This document shows, one piece after another, positions 1 to 11,200 of a DNA stretch of 64,000 nucleotides (positions are counted from its first letter, which is position 1; each line of letters starts with the position of its first letter). The notes below the pieces were generated by a model. It had not been told where the DNA came from. It worked only from the letters and a program-made list of their open reading frames with translations, and ran no database searches. The stretch is from Tolypeutes matacus (taxonomy: Eukaryota; Chordata; Mammalia; Cingulata; Chlamyphoridae): the NCBI GenBank assembly GCA_026826555.1, contig JAKSZT010054334.1, positions 33,720,081 to 33,784,080 of the forward strand, in the 5' to 3' direction. The position numbers were made by a program, and so were the translations under genes.

Positions 1-1788
1 AATTGCAGTTTTGCATTGTTGAAATTTGCCATTTGATACTGGAATGCATTCTTAAATAAAGGTGGTTATGTTATATATCATTTTAATGTGCATTTCGTGC
101 TTTATATTTTTTGCTACTGACTTATTACTTGCTGTTTATTTTATATTTATTTTGGACTATGGAAATGATGTTAGACAAAAAGCAAATTCAAATGATTTTC
201 TTGAGTTCAAAATGGTTTGTAAAGTAGCAAAGACAACGTCAACATCAACAATGCATTTGGCCAGGAACTGCTAACGAATGTACAGTGCAGTGGTGGTTCA
301 AGAAGTTTTGCAGGGGGGTGGATGTGGCTCAAATGGTTGGGCGTCTGTCTCCCATATGGAGGGACCTGGGTTTGATCCCTGGGACCTCCCGGTAAAATAA
401 AGAAAAATATAGAAGGCGTGCGGGCCTCCAGGCCCCGTAAGCAGGTGTACTGCCAGGCCCCGCGTGCAGGCGCGCCGGCAGGCCCCACGTGCGGGAGCGC
501 CATCAGACCCCGTGTACGGGTGTGCCAGGCCTGGCTGAGCCACACAGTAAGATGATAATGTAACAGGAGAGTGACCCATGGGATAGCCAAGACGAGACAC
601 ATCGAAAAACCAGGAACTAAGGTAGCGCAGGTGGGAGAACACCTCTCTCCCACATCGGAGGTTCCCAGGATCGAATCCCGGTGAAGACAGGAGAAGGATG
701 AGAAGAGAGGGCAGAAAATGGACACAGAGAATTGCCTGCCAGCGAATGGACCCAAAAACAGCAAAAGTGGAGGGGGGGTGTGTTAAAAATGGGTAAAAGT
801 AAATAAATAAATCTTTTTTTTTTTTAATGAAGTTTTGCAAAGGAGACGAGAGCCTTGAAGATGAGAAGCGTGGTGGCCGGCCATCAGAAGATGACAACAA
901 CCAATTGAGAGCAATCATCGAAGCTGGCTCTCTTACAACTACACGAGAAGTTGCTGAAGACCTCAACGTCGACCACTCTACGGTCATTCGGCATATGAAG
1001 CAAATTGGAAAGGTGAAAAAGCTTGATAAGTGGGCACCTCATGAGCTGACCGAAAATAAAAAAAAATCATCATTTTGAAGTGTCATCTTCTCTTATTCTA
1101 TGCAACAACAACAAACCACTTCTTGATCAGACTGTGACGCATGACGAAAAATAGATTTTATACAACAACCGGCAACAACCAGCTCAGTGGTTGGACCAAG
1201 ATGAAGCTCCAAAGCACTTCCCAAAGTCAAACTTGCACCAAAAAAAGGTCATGGTCACTGTTTGGTAGTCTGCTGCCAGTCTGATCCATTGCAGCTTTCT
1301 GAATCCCAGTGAAATCATTACATTTGAGATATATGCTCAGCAAATCGATGAGATACACTGAAAACTGCAACGCTTGCAGCTGGCATTGGCCAACAGAAAG
1401 GGCCCAATTTTTCTCCACAACAATGCCCGACCACATGTTGCACAACCAAATGCTTCAAAAGTTGAATGAATTGGGCTACGAAGTTTTGCCTCATCCGCCA
1501 TATTCACCTGACCTCTCGCCAACCAACTACCACTTCTTCAAGCATCTCAACAACTTTTTGCAGGGAAAACACTTCCACAACCAGCAGGATGCAGAAAATG
1601 CTTTCCAATAGTTCATCGGATCCTGAAGCACAGATTTTTATGCTACAGGAATAAATAAACATTTCTTGTTGGCAAAAATGTGCTGATTGTAATGGTTCCT
1701 ATTTTGATTAATAAAGATATGTCTGAGCCTAGTAATAATGATTTGAAATTCACAGTATGAAAATGCAATTACTTTTGCACCAACCTAA
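1..1788 (+). mobile_element. Hsmar1-type mariner DNA transposon, degenerate, split by a SINE
   Basis: The window opens inside the 5' terminal inverted repeat (aattgcagttttgcatt). The 3' repeat at about 1764-1788 reads aattacttttgcaccaacct followed by aa, so the outermost ~18 bases on the left are cut off by the edge. Between them lies a transposase gene broken by frameshifts and stops. Recognisable pieces are the helix-turn-helix segment at 950-1010 (TREVAEDLN, HSTVIRHMKQIGK), the region around CDEKW near 1135 where the Trp codon is now a stop, and SPDLSPTNYHFFKHL near 1507. The second and third catalytic Asp positions read Asn (HNNARP, PTNYH). The sequence closely resembles Hsmar1, the parent of SETMAR. 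Inactive. Confidence 0.85.
313..829 (+). mobile_element. Composite tRNA-like (DAS-type) SINE inserted in the mariner
   Basis: It is flanked by the direct repeat aagttttgca at 303-312 and 830-839, and removing it restores the mariner reading frame. The left unit has gatgtggctcaaatggttg and a box-B-like gtttgatccctgg. A GC-rich middle of 'aggccccg' repeats follows. A second unit (ctcccacatcggaggttccc) ends in aaataaataaatc and a T run. Confidence 0.85.
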
Positions 1789-3026
1789 TACTATCCTCAT
1801 TTTTAAATAAGATAGAAAAAGTTCGAAGAAGTTGTTACTTTCCAAAGGTCACAAAGCTGACAGAGCCGGATATAAATTGAACTCTGTCCTTATGCTTTCC
1901 CAAGCCTATTTCTTTAAGCCATGCTAGCATCCAGCTACGAACTTTTGTACCCACACCCATACCAGCCCCTTCCCTTCCAGTAACAGTGGCAGAGTCACCT
2001 CAGCTATTCCTCCTACCAAGATTCTTGATTCTATCCCCTCTTGCTTGCCTCAGTTCCCTTCTCTATAAAATGGACCAGCATTTTACAGATGAGGCTATCT
2101 ACTGCACCTGTGAGGTACCAGGAGGCTTAAATTCTGACTGTAAAATATTGAGCCTGGTCTTGAAACTGTACTTGAAAAGGACACATAACTGGTATCTCTT
2201 AAAAATTATCTTGCCCAATCTGGAGCTGCTTTTCTCCCCATCGTCTCCCTCTCTTTTTTATTTAAATATGCTGTTTCTCCCATCTAAAGGAAAAATTCAA
2301 AAACCCTATATTCTTCTCTAGCTGTCATTCTCTTCCCTTCACAGCTAAGTTTCTTCAAAGAGTTTTCTACATATTTTATTTCATCACCTCACCTTCTTTA
2401 CCTTCCTTTCACTCTTTACTTGCACCCTGTTGAGGCTGCTCAATCACCAAATCACTTCTGTTATTAATCCAACAGGCACTTTTCAAGTCTTATATTCCTT
2501 GTTCTTATTTTGAAAGTATAAACCCTTCTTTCCATCTCAACATGCACCATGACACTATAATTTCCTAGGTCTCTCCCTCCTCTCTGGCTGATCCTTCTCA
2601 GTCTCCTTCAGGGGCTCTCCTTTATCCACCCCTCAATTTTTCCTCAGGGTTCCAAAGCTTAGTCTTTGGCTCTTCTCGCTTCTAGTTAAATTTATATATG
2701 TATTATTCATTCTGCTTTCATTACACAAATATATAATGAGTAGCTATTATGTGCCAGACTTTTTGACAGGCACTGGGGATGATAAAAACATGCACGATTG
2801 CTGGAATAATGGTTTTTACAGTCTAGAGAGAATGTACATGGAATTAAAGCATATAATGAGATCTGGCCTGGCTAGGATGATCAGGGAAGGTTTCTTTGAA
2901 TGTGTGTCACCGTTAAGTTGTGAAGTTAAGGAAAATGCTAACAACTAGTGACTTTAAATAAAAGATACAGTTTGTTATAACATTCTTGCACATTTTTAGT
3001 ACGATTGAAATTATTTCAAAGTAAAA

Positions 3027-3062
<36 letters not shown>

Positions 3063-4618
3063 ACACCAAAGCTGGACATCAGTGACAGACATCTAAGTAA
3101 ACAGAAAATAGAGAATAATTTCCATGGTGTGTAATAAAAGGGAAAAATAGAAGTTCACTAGGTAAAGGGGAACAGAAAGGAATTCTACGTAGCATGTGTA
3201 AAGGCTCTTTGACAAGAGGGAATATGGTAATTATAAACTCTGGAAAGCTAGATTATGAGGATAAAAAAGATGAGGCTGGAGAGTAAGGCAAAGGCCAGAC
3301 CATGCATGGCTCTTGCTAACCATGATATAGATTTTCAAAACTTAATAACAAAAGCAAATGTAAAATCAATCCAGTGACAGTACTGCAAACACAAAGCAAG
3401 GAAAGGATGTTAAAAAGCAAATACATGTATATATATATATTTAGGAAACAAAAAGGTCCTTAGAAATTAAAGGTAAGATGCAGAATATACAGAACCAGAA
3501 ACTTGATAAAAAATAGAGAAAAGATAAAAAATTTGGAGAATCAGAATTCCAAAAAGAACAGTGAAAATGATAAAACGATAGGGTAGAAATCTAAGGTATC
3601 AGGTCAGAAAAGATCCAAGAAATGAAAGGTTTTTAAGATTTTTAAAACCTCTAGATTTATAAGGGCCCTCTGGGTGCCCAATACAATGGATGAAAATAAA
3701 CCCACACCAAAGAACATCACTGAAATTTCAGAACATCATGGAAATAGAAAAGATCCTATAAACATCCAGAAAGGGGGGGGAAGAGATCATATAAAAATTA
3801 TTAAGTACTAAAACGGTTTCTGCTCTCACCAATACTGAAATACAATCAATGAAACAATGCCTTCAAATTCTGACAATTATTTCCAAACTCAAGTGTGAAA
3901 TAAGAATGAACACATGATAAGACATGCAATGACTTGAATATAAAGCACTCAGTATAGTGTATGGCATATAGTAAGAGCCACATAAATGTTAAATATTGTT
4001 ACTATGAAGTGGTAGGTAAGCATTGCCCTCTATTTTGAAGTTCTTTCAAAATATTCAGTTCAAAGAATACTGAAATTAATGTAAGAAATGTCTTCCCAAA
4101 AGCGCTGGCTATGAAGGAGACATGTCAAATGAATCAGGCTTTCCATTTGCATGATATTGCAAAATTGGAAATGTACAACTGCATAAAAAATGTCAGTTAT
4201 AATATCATATTTTTATTTTTAAAATACAAATACTATGCCAGAAATTGCATTACTTTGATACTAGCTAGGTCCACATGAAGGAGAGCTGAATCTTGAGAGG
4301 ATGGCTGACTCTAACAGTCTATAAAAACAAGAGTAGCTTAATTTCCTTTCTGTTCTCATCCTTTCCTACTCTAAATAAATATCAGTTAATGTGAGTATTA
4401 AATATATATAATCAGTCTGAGTTAACAGAAACTGAGCTTCTTGGTTGGTTTTTATATTTTAAAAAATATATAATGCTAGAGTCCTCACATTTAACTCATT
4501 TTCTTTATTAATGTAATCTTTGAAAACGAAAGATAAAGAACACCAAGGGAATCCATAATGAGGCAAGTCAAAAGGCTCTGGGAGTTAGTAAAGTGACACA
4601 CAAAACTAAAATCCTTAC
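1789..4618. other. BORA intron 10 (part), no gene seen
   Basis: AT-rich DNA with a pyrimidine-rich old LINE-like stretch (about 2220-2680), a fragment with 'tatgtgccagac...ggcactggggatg' near 2743 from an old interspersed repeat, a 31-base A run at 3031-3060, a short TA microsatellite near 3428, and a probable MIR 3' end at about 3945-4010. The final BORA exon was not found here. Confidence 0.6.
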
Positions 4619-5229
4619 CTGAATGTTACTGCTTTCACAAGGAATGACACTGCTTTCTGCCAGAGGCGACATGCACATATGAGAGTTTTCAATACTAAAG
4701 GCAATTCCACTCATAAAATCAGTCATGGGTAAACTCCCATTATCAACAGTCTCTTTAATCCATGTGTTCTCATCTGCTATCTCTACAGGATCAACCATAT
4801 CCACAGTGTTATTCTCCTTCTCACTTTCAACATCCTGCAACAGTGCTAATCCTTTCTCAGAAGCACTGGGCGGATTTTGTGTGATAGACATGGCAGTCAC
4901 AACTAAACGTGTGCCATGTGTAAAAGTATCACTATTCAACTGCCGTAGGTGTACGCCAGCAGTATCCATGACCGGCAAGGAGACATCTGTGGGAGGAGTA
5001 TTCTCCTTATCTTCTTCATCTTCACTGTGAGCCTCAAGAGTAAAAGGTATTCGAATGAGTGAGGTCCGATACTGAGTACCACCTCCACACATCTCGAATC
5101 TCATAGGAGACCAATTTTTAATTGGTGAGCAGCCATCTATATATGGACTTCTGACACACGGATTAGTAGCTCCATTTGAATTTGTTACAGATGAAGCATC
5201 AGGAGAATGAAGAGCAAAATTCCTCTGTT
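4619..5229 (-). CDS. BORA: BORA exon 10 (residues 290-493)
   Basis: A large 611-nt exon. The acceptor is atcttttag at the high end and CAG|GTAAGG marks the low end. It encodes 203 codons, starting [13 protein letters not shown] and ending [14 protein letters not shown], with an acidic EDEEDKEN patch. The intron before it is 13.4 kb and is mostly filled by nested LINE-1s. The exon joins in phase 0 to a final exon that would lie left of position 1. I scanned 1-4618 for the DSGYNT-containing end and did not find it. Confidence 0.94.
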
Positions 5230-8200
5230 CTAAAAGATTGGGAGAGAAAAATTACATTAAAAAAAAAAAAAACATGAACTAGAAAAACCATTATTAAATA
5301 AGGAATCATTAAGTTTCAGGCAAAAAAAAAAACTGGATTTCCATAATAGTTGTGTTGGTTACTAAAATCAAATAGCACAAATGAAGAATGTGTCTCAATA
5401 AGCAGAATGTGGCTCTTCAAAACTAAATTTCTCTAGTACTTTCATTAATTAAACAAAATATTTTAATCCAAGAGAGTTATTTCCTCATGTGCATACTGCC
5501 ATCATAACAATATTGTTCATATACAAAGAAGATACCTAAAAGCTACAGTAACTATTCTTTAAATTAAAAACATGAAAATATATTTGCATGTTTATGTAAA
5601 ATACCACAAGCAGGATTAAAAGGCAAATAAATTGGAAAATTGGCAATAATAAAGAGCTTAACAATGGCAAAATAATCAAAATGATACAAATGATTTAAAA
5701 CGTTTTAATAACTTAATTAGCATAACAAAACAAGATTTTTTAAAATGGGCAAAAACAAATATTCTTCCCAGTTGTAAATAAATATATGAAAACTGTTCAA
5801 CTTCTCAAACAATAAAAAATATGAAAATAAAAGCAATGAAAGGGACTTCCAGGAAGATGGCAACTAAAAAGACACAGGACTCTCTTCTCTCTCAGAATAC
5901 CTAGAGGACAGGCAGAAACAGCCTGGAAAAGTCTTCTAGGGTTTAGGACACCAGGGGAAGGATGGACACTGGCCAGAAGAGAGAGACCTGCAAACGAATT
6001 GCAGGGGCAACTGCTGGCATCCTCCCCCACCCTATACACTTTTGAATTCTCAGGCTCTGGGGCCAGCAACTACACACAAAGGGAGCCCCAGGGATCCACC
6101 TCTCTAGGAAAGGGGAGACAGAGGGACACAGCCTAAGGCTGATTCAGCTTTTGACACACAAATTTGGTCTGCTGTGTCCCAGTAGCCCTTCCAGACCAGG
6201 TGGGGCCATTTGCCTTGAAAGCCAGCAAGGGACTAAAGAGATCCGATGCTCTCAACCTCGCTCTCCACTGACCAGGACTGGTTGTTGAGAGTGTATAGGG
6301 GACTGGAATTATTTACTACCTGGAAAAAGGGAGGGGGCTGCCACCAAAGATTGGAGAACTGCCTCTGAGATAGTTTGAATTACAAGGCTCTTAGCCTCCA
6401 AGCAGGTTAATGATCTGGTCCATTATGCAGTACACACACTCAGATCATGCTTTGAAACTGAGAAGGCTGCTAAAGATCACCGTCTAAAGGTAGACCAAGG
6501 AAGTGCACGTGAAGAAATTCAAAGTAAATAAGAAAGGCAGGACTTCTGGGAAAACAGGAATCTCCTCTCCAGAAATATAGCTAGAGGATAGGCTGAAATA
6601 GCCCCAAAAAAGATACTCTAGGGTTTAGGACAGCAGGTGAAGGCTGCACACTACAGAGGAGAGAGGGACAAAAGAGGGAAATCGCGACCACAGAACCATG
6701 AGTTGGAACCAGCAGCAACTGCTGCTGCCGGCACCCACCCCCACACTCTTTAGACTTCTCCAGCCTCTGGACCTGCGACTACAGACAAAGGATCTACCAC
6801 TCCAGGAAAGGGGAGCGAGAGGAACACAGCCTAAGGCTGATTCAGGTTCTGACCCACAGATTTGGGCTGCGGAGCCCCACGGACCCTCCCACATGGTGGT
6901 TTGCCCAGGGAGCCTACAAAGGACTAGAGAAATCTGACCCTAGCAATCTCCCTCGCTTCTAGCCTGGACTAATTGTTGAGGACTCCAGAGGAGAGGGGAG
7001 AGAGAGCCTGGGGCTGATTCCACTTTTGACTCCCACATTTGGTCTCCCATGTCCTGAGCTCTTCCAGGCTGGGTGGGGCTGCGCCATTGTTTTCCTTGGA
7101 GCCTGCAAGGGGCTAAAGATATCCGACCCTCCCAATCTCCTCCTCTACAAACAGGGAGTGATTATTGAGCACTCAGAGGGGAGTGGAAATATTTCCTAGC
7201 TAGGAAAAGGGTGAAGGAGGCTGCCAGAGAAGAATGGAGAACTGTCTCAGAAAGTTTGAATTACAAGACTCTTAGCCTCCAGACAGGAAGCGCTATCATA
7301 TTGATCTGGTCTATGTCACAACAAATACACTCCAACCAGGCACTGAATTGAGAGCTGCAAAAGAGCGCCATCTCCTGGCAGACCAAGGAAATGCACAAAA
7401 GAAAATTAAAAATAAGTAGGAGAGGCTTTTCCTGTCCTCTATAGTCTCCCTGCACAAGGCCCTAGGAAGTGACTCTACAATCAATTACTGGGTCTAGTGC
7501 CCAGTTTTGAGCAACCAGCAGGACAATCCTAACAATCCAGGCCGAGCCAAAAATCAAAGAGCTGTGGTAACTCACAGCCTCCTGCCATTAAATCCCTATA
7601 AAAGAGAAAAAGATTGAGCATCTGAGTAAACTACATACTAACCTGATGCATAAACACCAGCAAAAACTTATGAGCCACACTAAGAAAATAGAAGACATGG
7701 CCCAAGGAAAGGAATACATCAAAGTCCTGGAAGAGATGCAGAATTTAAGAGAACTAATCAGTGAGATGAGCACAAATTTCGAAAATCAAATTAATGAGAT
7801 GAAAGACAATATAGTTAAAGAGATAAATGAAATCAAGAAGACATTGAGCAAACGCAAAGAAGAATTTGAAATCCTGAACAGAAAAGTAATGGAGTTCATG
7901 GGAATGAAAGACACAATAGGTGAGGTCAAAAACACATTTGAGGTATACAACAGCAGACTCGAAATGACAGAAGAATAAATGATACCGAAGACAGAGCAGC
8001 TAAAATTGGAGAAAGAGAAAATGGGAAAAATTGAGCAGGGGCTCAGAGTTGAATGATAACACAAAACACAACAACATATGTGTCATGGGACTTCCAGAAG
8101 GGGAAGAGAAGGGAAAAGGGGCAGAAAGTATTTGAGGAAGTAATAGCTGAAAATTTCCCAACTCTCACAAAAGAAATGAACTTACATGTCCAAGAAGCAC

Positions 8201-11200
8201 AACGTACCCCAATCAGAATAAATCCAAATAGACCTACGCCAAGACACATACTACTCAAAATGTCAAATATCAAAGAGAAAGAGAAAATTCTCAGAGCAGC
8301 AAGAGAGAAGCAAACGATCACGTACAAGGGACATCCAGTAAGACTTAGTGCAGATTTCTCTTCAGAAACCATGGAGGCGAGAAGACAGAGGTATGATACA
8401 ATTAGGAAACTGAAAGAGAAAAACTGCCAGCCGAGAATTCTTTATCCAGCAAAACTGTCCTTCAAATATGAAGGTGAGTATAAAATATTCAGAAATAAAC
8501 AGAAACTAAGAGAGTTAGCAAAAAACGAAATATTAAAGGAAGCCTTAGAACCTGAAAGAAAAAGACAGGAGAGAGAGGCTTGGAGGAGAGGATAGAAGAA
8601 AGAATAGCAGAAAGGATAACCAAAAGAGTAAAAAGAAAGACAAAAACAAGATGACATAAGAAAACCAAAGAATAAAATGGAGGAAGAAATAGCGCATTTA
8701 CAGTAATATCATTGAATGTGAATGGATTAAACTCCCCAATCAAAAGATACAGGCTGATAGAATAGATAAAAAAACATGAGCCATCCATATGCTGCTTACA
8801 AGAAACTCACCTCAGACCCAGGGATATAAACCAGATGAAAGTGAAAGGTTGGAAAAAGATACTCCACGCGAATAGTAACAAAAAAAGAGCAGGGATAGTT
8901 ATACTAATATCAGACAAAACAGACTTTAAATGCAAAAAAGTTATAAGAGATACAGAAGGCCATTATATATTAATAAAAGGAACGATCCATCAGGAAGATG
9001 TAACAGTCATAAATATCTACGCACCTAACCAGGGTACTCCAAAATATATGAGACAAACTGGCAAAACTGAAGGAAGAAACAGACATTTCTACAATAATCG
9101 CTGGAGACTTCAACACCCCTCACATCATTAGATAGAACTAGACAGACGATCAACAAGGAAGCAGAGAACTTGAACAATACGATGAACAAGTTAGACCTAA
9201 CAGACTTATACAGAACACTGCATCCAAACTCAGCGGGTTATACATTCTTCTCAAGTGGCCATGGATCTTTCTTCCGGATAGACCATGTTAGGCCACAATT
9301 CAGCTCTCAATAGATATAAAAAGATGGAAATTATACAAAGCACCTTCTCAGATCATAATGGAAAGAAACTAGAAATCAATAACAGACAAGAAAAAAGTGA
9401 ATTCACTAATGTGTGGAGATTGGACAACACACTCTTAAATAATCGGTGGGTCAAAGAAGAAATTGCAAGTGAAATCAGTACATATATTAAAACAAATGAA
9501 AATGAGAACACAACGTATCAAAACTTATGGGACACAGCGAAGGCAGTCTTGAGAGGGAATTTATAGTCCTAAATGCCTATATTAAAAAACAAGAAAGAGC
9601 TAAACTCAAAGATTTAACTGAACAACTAGAGAATCTAGAAAAAGAACAGCAAACCAATCCCAAAACAAGCAGAAAGAAAGAAATAATAAAGATTAGAGCA
9701 GAAATAAACAAAAATGAGAACAGAAGAGCAATAGAGAAAATCAACAAAACCAAAAACTGGTTCTTTGAGAAGATCAATAAAATTGACAAACCCCTCACTA
9801 GGCTTACAAAGAAAAAAAGAGAGAAGATGCAAATAAATACAATCAGAAATGAAAAGGGGGAAGTTACAAATGACCTCACGGAAATAAAAAGAATCCTAAG
9901 AAGATAATATGAGAAACTATATGCCAACAAACTAGACAACCTAGGTGAAATGGACAAATTTCTAGAAACGCACAACCAACCTACACTGATGCTACAAGAA
10001 ACACAGGAACTTAACCAATCACATTTAAGGAGATTGAATCCGTCATCAAAAATCTCCCAGTCCACGACTTTTCTTTCACAGGTGAATTCTACCAAGCATT
10101 TCAAAAAGAATTAACACCAATCCTGTTTAAACTCTTCCAAAAAATTGAAGAGGAGGGAAAATTATCCAACACATCTTATGAAGCCAACATCACCCTAATA
10201 CCAAAGCCAATTAAAGAGTCTACAAGGAAAGAAAATTACAGACCAATCTCTCTAATGAACATAGATGCAAAAATTCTCAACAAAATACTTGCAAATCGAA
10301 TCCAACAGCATATCAAGAGACTCATACATCACGACCAAGTGGGATTTATTCCTGGTATGCAAGGCTGGTTCAACGTAAGAAAATCAATCAATGTAATACA
10401 CCACATTAAGAAATTGAAGGGAAAAAACCACATGATCATCTCAATAGATGCAGAAAAGACATTTGACAAAATCCACCATCCTTTTTTGATAAAAACTCTT
10501 CAAAAGATAGGAATAGAAGGAAAATTTCTCAATATGATAAAAGGCATATATGAAAAACCCAACATCATACTCAATGGGGAAAGGCTGAAAGCTTTCCCTC
10601 TAAGATCGGGAACAAGACAAGGATGCCCACTGTCACCGTTGTTATTCAACATTGTCCTAGAAGTTCTAGCTAGGGCAATTAGACAAGAAAAAAAAAATTA
10701 AAGGTGTCCAAATCAGGAAAAGAGGAAGTAAAACTCTCACTGTTTGTGGATGACATGATCCTGTACTTAGAAAATTCTGAAGAATCCATGACAAAGCTAC
10801 TTGAACTAATAAATGAGTTCAGCAAAGTGGCAGGATACAAGATCAACACGCAAAAAATCAGTAATGTTCTTGTACACTAGTACTGAACAAACTGAGGAGG
10901 AAATCAGAGGAAAAATTCCATTTTCAATAGCAACAAAAAGACTCAAATACCTAGGAGTTAATTTAACCAAAGAAGTACAGGACCCATATGGAGAAAACTA
11001 CAAAACAATGCCAAAAGAAAATTTAAAATACCTAAACAAATGGAAAAACATTCCGTGTTCATGGATTGGAAGAATAAATATCATGAAGATGTCAATCTTG
11101 CCCAAATTGATTTATAGATTCAATGCAATACCAATCAAAATCCCAACTTACATTGCAGAATTAGAGAACGCAATTACCAAATTCATCTGAAAGGGTAAGT

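Noticed and set aside
298..987. A 229-codon minus-strand frame (and a 185-codon one at 207-764).
   Set aside because: They lie across the SINE and the antisense of the mariner; no domain, and explained by the repeats.
827..1654. A SETMAR-like domesticated transposase.
   Set aside because: Stops, frameshifts and a SINE break the frame; no SET domain or upstream exon is nearby.
5843..7440. Mouse-like tandem promoter monomers in an L1 5' UTR.
   Set aside because: The two copies belong to different elements: the alignment continues across the inner L1 and target repeats fit a nested insertion. Only the ~180-bp internal duplication is a true tandem block.
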